Below are positions 17,184 through 26,897 of a stretch of DNA of 59,578 nucleotides, piece after piece (the first letter of the stretch is position 1; each line of letters begins with the position of its first letter). Location of the stretch: NCBI GenBank assembly GCA_015478665.1, contig JADMII010000015.1:1-59578 (forward strand), given 5' to 3'. The notes beneath the pieces are model-generated. The model had not been told where the DNA came from and searched no databases. It worked only from the letters and a program-made list of their open reading frames with translations. This DNA is from Dehalococcoidia bacterium (lineage in GTDB: Bacteria > Chloroflexota > Dehalococcoidia > DSTF01 > JACRBR01). A program made the position numbers and the translations under genes.

Positions 17184-17564
17184 CTACCCGAAGTCCTCGT
17201 CGCCGCCATCGCCGCCGCGGTCTTCACCGAAGAGGTCTTCCGGCGACTCGCCCGCCTCCATGCGGCCGACCATCTCGTCGAACTCCGGGCCGAGGTCCTC
17301 GCCGGACTCTTCGCGCATGCGGCGCGCCCAGCGTGCGACGGACCGCGGGTCGTTCTCGTCAACGTCCACCATGCCGCCGAGGTCGTCGCCGAACTCGGCG
17401 TCGCCGCCAGCCGCCGCGCGGTGCACCGCGAACTTCGAGATCAGCCGCGACAGCCGCGCGCTGCCGCAATGCTCACACGTCGCGGTGACGGTCGAGCGGA
17501 CGCTGCGCACGAACACCGACGTCCGGCGCCTGCAGGCGAGGCAGCGGTACTCGTAGATGGGCAC
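17184..17564 (-). CDS. FmdB family zinc-ribbon protein (copy 3)
   Basis: 126 residues from a GTG start (17564). Zinc ribbon MPIYEYRCLACRRRT...CEHCG with all four cysteines, followed by SRLISKFAVHR, an acidic helical stretch (DENDPRSVARWARRMREESG) and an Asp/Gly-rich C-terminus. The central ARWARRM segment parallels GRWVEKRF in copy 2, suggesting duplication. Shine-Dalgarno is weak. Function unknown. Confidence 0.85.
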   Translation of the reverse strand: MPIYEYRCLACRRRTSVFVRSVRSTVTATCEHCGSARLSRLISKFAVHRAAAGGDAEFGDDLGGMVDVDENDPRSVARWARRMREESGEDLGPEFDEMVGRMEAGESPEDLFGEDRGGDGGDEDFG

Positions 17565-17625
17565 GATGTGGGATAGCAGACGCGATCGTCGCGATCAACC
17601 GGCGGCGTCCTGCGTCAGGCCCAAT

Positions 17626-17715
17626 ACCCAGTCACCGTCCGCAGGTCGCCGGTCCCGGGCACCCAGTCCCCGCCTCATTCCCGGTACCCAGTCCCCATCA
17701 CCAGCAACCGGTCAC
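17626..17715. repeat. Degenerate ACCCAGT repeat region
   Basis: ACCCAGT occurs at 17626-17632, 17661-17667 and 17686-17692 within CCxGT/CCCC-rich sequence between the FmdB and yraN genes. The first two are 35 bp (5x7) apart, which fits a decayed heptamer array like the perfect ones elsewhere. Confidence 0.5.
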
Positions 17716-18086
17716 CACTCCCGTACCGCATCCTCGATGTGCGTGACCTCGCGCATTCGGCCGGCGGCGTCGAGCTCGACGGCGACGACATCGATGCGCA
17801 GCGGCAAGTCCGCAACGTCCGGGTGCGTCTCGAGGTAGCGCTCGACGGCGAAGAGCAGCTTGCCGGCCTTCCTGCGCGTAATCGAGAGGGCTGCCATCCC
17901 CGGGTAGGCGCCGCGCCGGGTGCGCGCCTCGACGAACACCAGCTGGTCGCCGTCGACGGCAATCAGGTCGATCTCGGCGTCGCGCACCCGGTACTTGCGG
18001 TCGATGACGCGGTAGCCTTTCGCCTGCAGATGGGCGGCGGCGACTCGCTCCCCGAAGTCACCCAGACGCTGCTGTGCGGACGGCAT
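17712..18086 (-). CDS. yraN: YraN/UPF0102 family nuclease-like protein
   Basis: 124 residues. The PD-(D/E)xK-like core is visible: GERVAAAHLQAKGYRVIDRKYRVRDAEIDLIAVDGDQLVFVEARTRR, where the EIDLIA Asp and the FVEARTR Glu align with nuclease residues (the last catalytic Lys position is Arg, as is common in this family). The start is ATG 18086 (GAGAG 8 nt upstream) or ATG 18092. It lies downstream of fpg/nei and rimO on the same strand; the function is unproven. Confidence 0.88.
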   Translation of the reverse strand: MPSAQQRLGDFGERVAAAHLQAKGYRVIDRKYRVRDAEIDLIAVDGDQLVFVEARTRRGAYPGMAALSITRRKAGKLLFAVERYLETHPDVADLPLRIDVVAVELDAAGRMREVTHIEDAVREW

Positions 18087-18214
18087 GCGCATACTCTCGC
18101 TTGGCGGCGCCCGCTGGCGCAAGCCCCGCAGCATGGAGTCGAGCGCCCCGTTCGGCGGGACGTGGACTGCACGACGAGGGTTCGCGGCCGCTGCAGCGCC
18201 TCGCGGCGTCCGGC

Positions 18215-19039
18215 CTACGCCGCGGCGTCGGGCTGGCAGACGCGGCACCAGCTGGTGATGCGCTGATTCGGCGCGATCTCCGTGATGCGGGTGCCGCAGC
18301 GGGGGCAGCGACCCGCCTTCTCGCCGCCCTTGCGGTGCACCTTCAGGTGGTCGCGCCATTCCTCGTAGTCCAGCTCCTCGCGGAAGTGCTCGCGGAGGAC
18401 CGGGAGCGACCGCCGCAGGGTCGTGCCGATGGCGCGGTAGAGCGCGCCGACCTCGCCGTCGGACAGCGAGGTGCGCCTGCGGAACGGGTTGATCCGCGCT
18501 TCGAACAGGATCTCGTCCGCGTAGGCGTTGCCGATGCCGGCGACGAACTTGAGGTTGGTGAGGACGTTCTTGATCGCGCCGCTGTGCTTGCGGATGCGCG
18601 CCCGGAACTCCTCCTCGCTCACGGCGAGCGCGTCGGGGCCCATCTCGCTGAACTGCGGGACATGGGGGACATCGTCGATGTGGGCGTAGTAGATCTTGCC
18701 CATCAGCCGCTCGTCGGCGTAGCGCAGCTCCCAGCCATTGTCGAGCGCCAGCAGCAGGCACGTCTTCGCGCGCTTCTTCGTGCCGGGCCGCACGTACTGG
18801 AAGCGGCCGCTGAGCATCGGATTGATCACCAGCACGTACTCGTCGGCGAGCGTGAAGAGCAGGAACTTGCCGCGACGCAGCACCTCGCCGAAGCGATTGC
18901 CCGTCAGCCCGGCCGCCACGTCCTTCGCCGGGGTGCGGAAGATGTACGGGATCGCCGTCTCGGCGCGCGTGACCTCGACGCCGATGATGCGTTCGTTGAG
19001 GAACGCGCGGATCGCTTCGAGGTCCGGTATCTCCGGCAT
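18215..19039 (-). CDS. Fpg/Nei family DNA glycosylase
   Basis: 274 residues. Base-excision repair glycosylase/AP lyase. The N-terminus MPEIPDLEAI keeps the catalytic Pro2 and Glu3 but differs from the PELPEVE of classic MutM. The H2TH region contains KFVAGIGNAYADEILFEARINPFRR, and the zinc finger CPRCGTRITEIAPNQRITSWC...C is complete near the C-terminus. Substrate (8-oxoguanine versus oxidised pyrimidine) is uncertain. It begins 61 nt after the end of rimO. Confidence 0.88.
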   Translation of the reverse strand: MPEIPDLEAIRAFLNERIIGVEVTRAETAIPYIFRTPAKDVAAGLTGNRFGEVLRRGKFLLFTLADEYVLVINPMLSGRFQYVRPGTKKRAKTCLLLALDNGWELRYADERLMGKIYYAHIDDVPHVPQFSEMGPDALAVSEEEFRARIRKHSGAIKNVLTNLKFVAGIGNAYADEILFEARINPFRRRTSLSDGEVGALYRAIGTTLRRSLPVLREHFREELDYEEWRDHLKVHRKGGEKAGRCPRCGTRITEIAPNQRITSWCRVCQPDAAA

Positions 19040-19100
19040 GCCGCAGTGTACCGGTGGGCGACCGATGGCATAACGCCGAAGCTCGGCAAGAGCAGCGACC

Positions 19101-20456
<1,356 letters not shown>

Positions 20457-20562
20457 GCCCGTCCATGGTAGCAGCCGGGGCACGCGGACGGCGGCAGGCG
20501 CGCGGCGCCTGTCCTACCGCCGCCGTACGGCGTTGTTTCGGTCCGGGCGCGAGCCGTGCCGG

Positions 20563-20838
20563 TTACGGCTGGATGATGTTGTGGATCGGCGCGATCTGCG
20601 GTTCTGCCGGCGTCGCGCCGCTCTTCGTGAGGATTGGCATCAGCACCGCGCCGAAGGCTTCGAAGTCAGCCTGGGAGTCCCAGACGTCGAACACCTGGAG
20701 GTCGTTCGGGTCGCCGAATGCGGCATGATACAGCCGGCCCCTGGGGCTCGGCGCGCCAGCCGCTTCGAGCTGCCGGATCACTTCCGCGTAGCGCTCCGCG
20801 GTCAGTGACTGACCGGAGAAGTAGACACCGATTGCCAT
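20563..20838 (-). CDS. Conserved hypothetical, antibiotic-monooxygenase-like fold
   Basis: 91 residues. FSGQSLTAERYAEVIRQLEA, GRLYHAAFGDPNDLQVFDVW and DSQADFEAFGAVLMPIL fit a small ferredoxin-like alpha+beta dimer such as ABM/Dabb domain proteins. No catalytic residues can be assigned. AAGGAG lies 7 nt before the ATG at 20838; an in-frame ATG at 20844 would sit only 1 nt from it, so 20838 is chosen. Confidence 0.7.
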   Translation of the reverse strand: MAIGVYFSGQSLTAERYAEVIRQLEAAGAPSPRGRLYHAAFGDPNDLQVFDVWDSQADFEAFGAVLMPILTKSGATPAEPQIAPIHNIIQP

Positions 20839-21163
20839 CGTCATGCTCCTTTGTAAGTCCACGGGTATCGCAGTTAGGACGCATCTTGCGCCGAACCGCC
20901 CGAGGCTGTCAAGCCCGCTCGCTGCGCGGAAAGAATTGCGTCAGGGCGCCTGTGTAGTGATTCCTGTACCGCTCCGCGGTGAGCCTGCCCGACATGGCCG
21001 GGCACGCCGGGGGCGCCGACATTCGTCCCCAACGCCGACCTTCCGCGGCGTCTTGCGCGCCGGCGCGAGCCGTTATGGCGCTGTCCCGTCCGCTGCCGGC
21101 GCTGTCCGGGCCGCCGCCGGAGATGCCGGTCTCGGCTGCGAGACGCCGGTCTGGCTGCTGCGA
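20839..21163. other. Intergenic region with possible hairpin
   Basis: No gene is seen. Just beyond the phosphotriesterase-like gene (minus) is a bulged hairpin around 21124-21150 with core TCTCG-GCTG-CGAGA flanked by CCGG on both sides. It lacks a U tract, so termination is only possible. Confidence 0.35.
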
Positions 21164-22117
21164 TTAGTACGCGCCCTGCGCCTCGAAGATGCGGCGCGGA
21201 TTGTCGATGGTCATCGTCCGCACCTGCTCCTCGCTGACGCCGGCGGCCCGCAGCGCCGGGATGACGTCGTCCGAGATGTGCAGGAAGTTCCACTTCGGCA
21301 GCCCCTGCTTGATCAGCGCCGGGTCGAACCAGTCGATGTGGCAGCTGGCATCGTGCGAGAGCACCATGCGCGCCGCGTGCCCGCGCTCGCAGAGCTTGAC
21401 GATCGTCGCGACGCGCTTCTCCGTCGGCAGCAGCATGTCGATCCCGAAGCGGTCCATGCCGATGTACGATCCGCGCGCCATCAGCTTCTCCAGGTAGACG
21501 ATGTCCTCGCTGTCGCCGCTATGGCCGATGACGACGCGACCGAGGTCCACGCCCTCCTGCTCGAAGATGTCCTGCTGCCGCAGCCCCTGCTCGCTCTTCG
21601 CGTGCGTGTGGGTCGAGATCGGCACGCCGGTGCGGCGATGGGCGCGCGCGACGGCGCGCAGCACCTTCTCGACGCCCGTCGTCACGCCCTGCTCGTCGGT
21701 GGCGCACTTGAGGATGCCGGCGCGGATGTCCGTCTCCTGGATGCCCTGCTCGATGTCCTGGACGAAGAGGTCGGCCATGTGGTCGGGCCCGCGCGACTCG
21801 AAGTAGTGCGGCAGCACGTCGTACGTGTAGAGCCCGGTGGCGACGATGATCCGCATGCCGGACGCCTGCGCGATCTCACGCACGGTCGCCACGTCGCGCC
21901 CGAGCCCGAGCACCGTGAGGTCGACGATCGTGTCGACGCCGTGCGCCTTCGCCTCCGTGAGCGCGGCAATGGCGGCGGCGACCTGCTCGTCGCGCTCCCA
22001 GAGGCGCGGGAAGTTCGCGACGACGCCTTCGGAGAGCACGAAGACGTGCTCGTGCATCAGCGTGAAGCCGAGCGTGTCCGTATCGATAGGCCCGGTGGCC
22101 GTCGGGATCGTCGTCAT
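21164..22117 (-). CDS. Phosphotriesterase-family amidohydrolase
   Basis: 317 residues, TIM-barrel binuclear metal hydrolase of the PTE/PLL branch. Metal ligands are visible as LMHEHVF (HxH, residues about 21-23), the bridging lysine in GILKCAT, STHTHA, IGHSGDS and LSHDASC (the final Asp). Family members include quorum-sensing lactonases and phosphotriesterases; the physiological substrate is usually a lactone, which is inference here. AAGGAGCAGGAG precedes the ATG at 22117, deciding it over the upstream in-frame ATG at 22144. Confidence 0.88.
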   Translation of the reverse strand: MTTIPTATGPIDTDTLGFTLMHEHVFVLSEGVVANFPRLWERDEQVAAAIAALTEAKAHGVDTIVDLTVLGLGRDVATVREIAQASGMRIIVATGLYTYDVLPHYFESRGPDHMADLFVQDIEQGIQETDIRAGILKCATDEQGVTTGVEKVLRAVARAHRRTGVPISTHTHAKSEQGLRQQDIFEQEGVDLGRVVIGHSGDSEDIVYLEKLMARGSYIGMDRFGIDMLLPTEKRVATIVKLCERGHAARMVLSHDASCHIDWFDPALIKQGLPKWNFLHISDDVIPALRAAGVSEEQVRTMTIDNPRRIFEAQGAY

Positions 22118-22688
22118 CTCCTGCTCCTTCGCTGCGTCGCGCACGTCTCGCGACGATTGTAGGGAGCGCCGGCCCGTGAGGGTAGGGCTGTACGCGTCCA
22201 GTACATCCCGCTACGGCGGCCTCCGTTCGCGCGATCGGTGGTTGACCGGTGCATGTAGGACGGGAGACGGGCACGGCCCCTGGCGCCGGTCCTGCAACGA
22301 GATGAGCGGCGAGATCGCGTTCCGGTACGGCGCGCAAGGCGACCGGCCCGCGCCTGCCGGCCATACCGGGCGCTCGTCGCCGGCGACGGCGCTGCGACAT
22401 GCGGATTGCGGCCTCACCGGCGTGCCGGTGACAGACGGCCCCAACAGGTGCGACACGCCTCGCGTCCGTTGGTGCGCACGCGGTCATCGTGCAGCGGGTC
22501 CGCGTCAGCATCGTCGCGCGGGCCACGACGACCCGCGACGCGCCGCGCGTCCGCGGATTATGGCGCCGGCCGCGCATCCTTGACTTGCCGGCGACAGCGC
22601 GCGGCCGTCCGATGTTATAATCGCTCTGGTCGCGTACGTCGCCAGGCGACCCTCCGTCGCACCTGATCCGAGCAGGAGATGCAGCGCG
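22118..22688. other. Divergent intergenic region
   Basis: About 570 bases between the PTE-family gene and the zinc-ribbon membrane protein. No gene is supported. It is GC-rich with several short inverted repeats; the only recognisable signal is the promoter at 22613-22621. Confidence 0.5.
22613..22621 (+). promoter_or_regulatory. Extended -10 promoter
   Basis: TGTTATAAT: a perfect TATAAT (22616-22621) with the TGn extension. A weak -35 (GCGACA, 22591-22596) is 19 nt upstream. Transcription would begin near 22628, about 60 nt before the zinc-ribbon protein start. Confidence 0.7.
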
Positions 22689-23294
22689 ATGCTGATGGCG
22701 ATCTGGAACCGCGGAAACTGGGAGACGCCCGCTCTGATCGCGGGCGTGATCTTCGGCTCCTACCTGCTCGTCATGTGGCTCGGAGCGCTCGTCTGGACCT
22801 ACCGCGACATCCGCGCTCGCACCCGGGATCCCTTCACACACGCCATCGCCCTGCTGGTCGTGCTCGCGTTCAGCCTGCCGGGCATCCTGCTGTACATGGT
22901 GTTGCGGCCGAAGGAGACGCTGGCCGAGGAATACGACCGGCGGCTGGGGTCGGAGGCCCTCCTGCACGAGATCCAGGAGCAGGAGACCTGCCCGACCTGC
23001 CGGCGCAAGATCGAGGCAGACTTCCTCGCCTGTCCCTACTGCCGGATGGCGCTGCGGGCGCCGTGCGACGCCTGCGGCAAGGCGCTGCATACGTCGTGGG
23101 TGCTCTGCCCGTTCTGCGGCGCCGACCGCGCGCCGGCAGCCCGCCCGGAGCCCGTCCCTCTTCCGGCCCAGGGCCGCGCCCATCTCACGCCGGCGCCGGC
23201 GACCCCGCCCCGGCGGGCGAGCACGGCCACCTACACGCCGCCGGCGCCCAAGCCCGCCCCGCAGGCGCCCGCCGACGCGCCGGACTCACTGTAG
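22689..23294 (+). CDS. Membrane protein with double zinc ribbon
   Basis: 201 residues. Two membrane helices (about residues 16-37 and 50-72) are followed by a cytoplasmic double zinc ribbon of the DZANK type: CPTCRRK...CPYC and CDACGKA...CPFCG. The C-terminal 50 residues are Pro/Ala-rich and probably disordered. AGGAG is 10 nt before the ATG. No function known; such proteins may sense or scaffold at the membrane. Confidence 0.8.
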   Translation: MLMAIWNRGNWETPALIAGVIFGSYLLVMWLGALVWTYRDIRARTRDPFTHAIALLVVLAFSLPGILLYMVLRPKETLAEEYDRRLGSEALLHEIQEQETCPTCRRKIEADFLACPYCRMALRAPCDACGKALHTSWVLCPFCGADRAPAARPEPVPLPAQGRAHLTPAPATPPRRASTATYTPPAPKPAPQAPADAPDSL

Positions 23295-23520
23295 CTAGCT
23301 GTAGTTCCCACAGACGTTCTTGACAGACCCGCGCGAGCGGAGTGAGGCCGCCGCGTGCGGTATGCGGGCGGTTTGCGTTGTCATCGAGGCGCTCGTCGAG
23401 GGCGATCGTCCGTTCGTCGTTGTTCGTATTGGGGTCGCGTCGTTGGGCGCGGCGGCGGCCTCGCCCTGGTCCCGCAGCTTCAGTGCGTCAGACCATTACC
23501 GGCTCGCGCTTCGTGAAGGC

Positions 23521-23922
23521 TCAGCGCGCCGCGACCGGCTGCAGCGACTCCGCGATGCGAACGAGCCCTCCGAAGCCCCGGTTGCGGCCCTGCACCGTCC
23601 AGTACGCCCCGCGGTCGTCGTACCAATTGATGGTGGAACTGAACTGGAGCCCGACCGGGATGTCCCGCGGGTTGGTGTATGGAACGTAGATGGCGTACTG
23701 GCCCCGGACGAACAGGCGCTGCGGGACGCCTCGCACCTGGCCGTTTGGGTCGGTTAACGACAAGGGGTAGATGTCGTTCGGGCGCGAGTACCAGTAGGCG
23801 GCGGGGATCCACGGCGTCGCCTCGTCGCGGACGCGCAGGCAGGGCGCACCGGCACGCAGCCTTCGCCCCCCACCGATGAACATCCATCCGCCGCGCGCGC
23901 GATGCCCGTCGGCGTTACGCAC
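23521..23922 (-). CDS. Hypothetical protein overlapping ilvA
   Basis: Up to 133 residues. The composition is protein-like rather than random: TPWIPAAYWYSRPNDIYPL, then FVRGQYAIYVPYTNPRDIP and TINWYDDRGAYWTVQGR, rich in Tyr/Trp and beta-prone. A GTG at 23922 overlaps the ilvA stop by 8 nt; an ATG at 23883 is an alternative. The absence of an N-terminal domain or signal peptide suggests either a small protein or the remnant 3' end of a larger exported one. Family not recognised. Confidence 0.5.
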   Translation of the reverse strand: MRNADGHRARGGWMFIGGGRRLRAGAPCLRVRDEATPWIPAAYWYSRPNDIYPLSLTDPNGQVRGVPQRLFVRGQYAIYVPYTNPRDIPVGLQFSSTINWYDDRGAYWTVQGRNRGFGGLVRIAESLQPVAAR

Positions 23923-25174
23923 CGCCGTCCTCGAGCCAGCCCGCCGGCACGAACTCCGGTCCGGCGCGCGCGCTCCGCACGAAGCCGACCGCCTCGAGCG
24001 CGCGCCGCACCTCCCCGGCGTGCTCCGCGTCGCGCACTTCGAGCAGCAGCACCACCTGCACGCGCCCGACGGGCAGGGCGATGCCGAACCGGTGGTGCGC
24101 GACGCTCAGCACGTTCGCGCCGACCCCGGACAGCAGCTGCGCGAGGAGCGCCAGCTGCCCCGGCTTGTCGTCGACTCCCACAGTCAGGCTGAAATACCGG
24201 CCCGCCTGCATCAGGCCATGCTCGACCACGCGCGCCAGCATGTTGATGTCGACGTTGCCGCCGGAGAGCACGACCGCCACGCGCTGCCCCCCGACATCGA
24301 GCTTGCCGGCGAGCAACGCCGCCACGCCGACCGCGCCGGCGCCCTCGACGACGAGCTTCGCGCGCTCGAGCAGCAGCACCATCGCCTGCGCGACGGCGTC
24401 TTCGTCGACGACGAGGACGTCATCGAGGTAGCGCTGCAGGAGCGGAAAGGTCACCGGCCCCGGGCCGCCCACTGCGATGCCATCGGCGATCGTCGGGCCG
24501 CAGGCGATCGACGTCGGGCGCCCGGCGGCAAGCGCCCGCACGACGCCCGTCGCGGCGGCGACCTGCACGCCGACCACGCGCGCGCGTGGCCGCCGCGCCT
24601 TCACCGCGACGGCGATGCCGCCGGCGAGGCCGCCGCCGCCGAGCGGCACCAGCGCCGTCTCCACCTCCGGCAGATCGTCGACGATCTCGAGCCCGACGGT
24701 GCCCTGGCCGGCGACGATCAGCGGGTCGTCGTACGCCGGGATCGGCACGAGCCCCCGCTCGTCGGCGAGCCGCTGCGCGAGTTCGCGCGCGGCGTCGTAG
24801 GAGTCGCCGTCGAGCACGACGTCGGCGCCGTACGCGCGCGTCGCCTCGACCTTCGCCAACGGCGTCGTGCGCGGCATGACGATCGTGGCGGCGACGCCGT
24901 AGGCGCGGGCAGCGACGGCGACGCCCTGCGCGTGGTTGCCGGCGCTGGCGGCGATGACGCCACGCGCTCGCTCGCCGGCCGTGAGCGCGGCGATGCGGTT
25001 GATGGCGCCGCGCACTTTGAACGAGCCGGCGCGCTGCAGGTTCTCGGCCTTCAGCCAGACGTCGGCGGCGCAGACCGTGCTGAGCGCCGTCGAACGCAGG
25101 AGCGGCGTGCGGCGCGCCTGTCCGTCGAGCTGCGCACGGGCGGCGAGGATGTCGGCGATGGTCACGTCGTGCAT
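23915..25174 (-). CDS. ilvA: Threonine ammonia-lyase (threonine dehydratase)
   Basis: 419 residues. PLP enzyme deaminating threonine to 2-oxobutanoate. The PLP lysine is in RAGSFKVRGAINR (about residue 51), the cofactor phosphate loop is VPLGGGGLAGG, and a single C-terminal ACT-like domain (about 335-419: FSLTVGVDDKPGQLALLAQLL) suggests feedback or amino-acid regulation. The length and single ACT domain fit the shorter biosynthetic/catabolic hybrid class. ATG at 25174; the 64-codon upstream extension has non-coding composition. No other ilv genes nearby. Confidence 0.9.
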   Translation of the reverse strand: MHDVTIADILAARAQLDGQARRTPLLRSTALSTVCAADVWLKAENLQRAGSFKVRGAINRIAALTAGERARGVIAASAGNHAQGVAVAARAYGVAATIVMPRTTPLAKVEATRAYGADVVLDGDSYDAARELAQRLADERGLVPIPAYDDPLIVAGQGTVGLEIVDDLPEVETALVPLGGGGLAGGIAVAVKARRPRARVVGVQVAAATGVVRALAAGRPTSIACGPTIADGIAVGGPGPVTFPLLQRYLDDVLVVDEDAVAQAMVLLLERAKLVVEGAGAVGVAALLAGKLDVGGQRVAVVLSGGNVDINMLARVVEHGLMQAGRYFSLTVGVDDKPGQLALLAQLLSGVGANVLSVAHHRFGIALPVGRVQVVLLLEVRDAEHAGEVRRALEAVGFVRSARAGPEFVPAGWLEDGGA

Positions 25175-25316
25175 GCCGACATCGTACGCTACCGCCACTG
25201 GCGCGCGGCGACGTTGTGCACCCTGTGCGTCGCGGACGGACGCAAGCGAATATGCCTGACGCGTTGGCGGCCGGGTCGCCCGAGGCCGGCCGATACTGCC
25301 CGCGGTCGCCGGCCGG

Positions 25317-25784
25317 CTACGACGTGCTGGCGCGACGGGCGGCGGACGCCCGCGCCTGTACGCCACAGGCGATGAGGCCCGCCACCGACGGGATGCCGAA
25401 GACCAGCAGGATCATCACCGCGAGCGTCGGGTCGCCGGCGGCGGCGCTGACGGCGGCGGCGACGACGGACAGCCCGAGCACGCCGGCGACGACGCGCACC
25501 ACCGTGCGCGTGCCCGAACTGACCGCCGCGATGCGGCACGAGATGTAGCCGGTGAGGTACGGCACGTAGGCGAAGGTCAGCGAGACGCCGCCGTAGATCG
25601 TCGCGTCGCGCATCTCGCCGGCCGCAGCGGTCGCCCCTTCGAGGACGACGAGGACGACGGCGACGACGGCGAGGACGACGAGGAACAGCAGCAGCGGCAC
25701 GCCGACGCCGGCCAGGTCGCCGCGGACTGCGACAGGGCGCGGAGCAACCTCCGGCGCGACGGCGACGACGGGCGTCGATGCCAT
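25317..25784 (-). CDS. Small integral membrane protein
   Basis: 155 residues with about four hydrophobic segments (near 28-50, 62-82, 92-113 and 121-142). The N-terminus PVVAVAPEVAPRPVAVRG is a short cytoplasmic Pro/Val-rich stretch. No family recognised. It is followed by the carbonic anhydrase unit in the upstream direction on the same strand. Confidence 0.6.
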   Translation of the reverse strand: MASTPVVAVAPEVAPRPVAVRGDLAGVGVPLLLFLVVLAVVAVVLVVLEGATAAAGEMRDATIYGGVSLTFAYVPYLTGYISCRIAAVSSGTRTVVRVVAGVLGLSVVAAAVSAAAGDPTLAVMILLVFGIPSVAGLIACGVQARASAARRASTS

Positions 25785-25838
25785 GCGCCTACTGTACGCG
25801 GCGCCGCCGCCGGCCGGCTCACCCGGACGGGTGAGCCG

Positions 25839-26324
25839 TCAGCGTACTTCGCGCAGGCGGCCGGACGAGACGTCGTACACAAAGCCGCTGATCGGGATGG
25901 CGTCGGGGATCAGCGGGCACTGGCGCAGCATGCGCACGTCGACGCGCACGCTCTCGTCAAGGTCACTGAAGGGCAGGAAGTCGATCTGCGAGGCGTCCAG
26001 GCCGAGGTCTGCGCGCAGCATGTCGCGCAGCTCGTCGTTGGTGAAGCGCATCATGCCGCAGTCCTCGTGATGCACGACGACGATCTCCCGCGTCCCGAGC
26101 AGCCGGTACGACACGACGATCGAGCGAATCGCGTCGGCGTCGGCGCGACCGCCGGCGTTGCGGATCACGTGCGCATCGCCGGGCGCAAGATCGAGGAAGC
26201 GCGCCGGGTCGAGGCGGCCGTCCATACAGGTGAGCAGCGCGAACCTGGGCGCGTGGATGCCGCTCGCGTCGAACGTCTCCGCGAAGCGCGCGTTGGCCTC
26301 GAGCAGCGCGCCGACCATCGTCAT
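25839..26324 (-). CDS. Beta-class carbonic anhydrase-like protein
   Basis: 161 residues. Beta-CA zinc ligands are recognisable: CMDGRLD (Cys plus the Asp-Arg dyad, CxDxR) and HHEDCGM (His and Cys ligands). The short length and FALLTCMDGR context fit the small clade resembling Mycobacterium Rv1284. It interconverts CO2 and bicarbonate. Its ATG overlaps the ogt stop (ATGA), so it is the third gene of an MBL-ogt-CA unit. Confidence 0.88.
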   Translation of the reverse strand: MTMVGALLEANARFAETFDASGIHAPRFALLTCMDGRLDPARFLDLAPGDAHVIRNAGGRADADAIRSIVVSYRLLGTREIVVVHHEDCGMMRFTNDELRDMLRADLGLDASQIDFLPFSDLDESVRVDVRMLRQCPLIPDAIPISGFVYDVSSGRLREVR

Positions 26325-26860
26325 ACCGGCGCCTCCGTCCAGCCGGCCGCGCCCTCGAGCCTGAGTAGCCGGCGCTTCATCTCGAGACCGCCGCCGAAGC
26401 CGCCGATGCGCCCGCCGCTGGCGACGATGCGGTGGCAGGGGATGACGAGCGGGATGGGATTGGTGCGCATGGCGTTGCCGACGGCACGGAAGGCGTTTGG
26501 CCGGCCGGCCCGGCGGGCGATCTCTCCGTAGCTCGCGACGGCGCCCCGCGGGACGCGCGCCACTTCGAGCAGGACGCCGCGCCGGAAGCCCGGCACCCAC
26601 GAGACATCGAACGGCAGGCCCAGCTCGGCGCGCCTGCCGTCGAGGTACGCGCGCAGGCGGCGGACCGTCACCGCCAGCGCCCGCTCGTCGCGTTCAAGCG
26701 CGAAGCCGCCGCGCAGCTCGCGGTCGAGCGCACCGAGCGCCTCCGGCAGGCGTCGCTCGTCGACGCCGAACTTGATCGCGATGAGCTTGCCCTCGCTCAT
26801 CGCGACGAGCAGCGGGCCGATCGCACTCTCGGTGAGCGTATACGACGCCCGGCGTCGCAC
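26321..26860 (-). CDS. ogt: Methylated-DNA--[protein]-cysteine S-methyltransferase
   Basis: 179 residues. Repairs O6-alkylguanine by transferring the alkyl group to its own cysteine, in the active-site motif IPCHRIV; GGFGGGLEMKRRLL follows as expected. The DNA-binding segment RGAVASYGEIARRAGRPNAFRAVG is intact. The GTG at 26860 gives the usual YTLTESAIGPLL start; upstream frame is non-coding. It is translationally coupled to the carbonic anhydrase gene. Confidence 0.9.
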   Translation of the reverse strand: MRRRASYTLTESAIGPLLVAMSEGKLIAIKFGVDERRLPEALGALDRELRGGFALERDERALAVTVRRLRAYLDGRRAELGLPFDVSWVPGFRRGVLLEVARVPRGAVASYGEIARRAGRPNAFRAVGNAMRTNPIPLVIPCHRIVASGGRIGGFGGGLEMKRRLLRLEGAAGWTEAPV

Positions 26861-26897
26861 CGCGTGCGGCTTGGGGTGGCTGCCGGCGGCGGCCCGG

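Noticed and set aside
22581..22621. TTGACT as the -35 partner of TATAAT at 22616
   Set aside because: About 30 nt apart; the extended -10 explains the site better.
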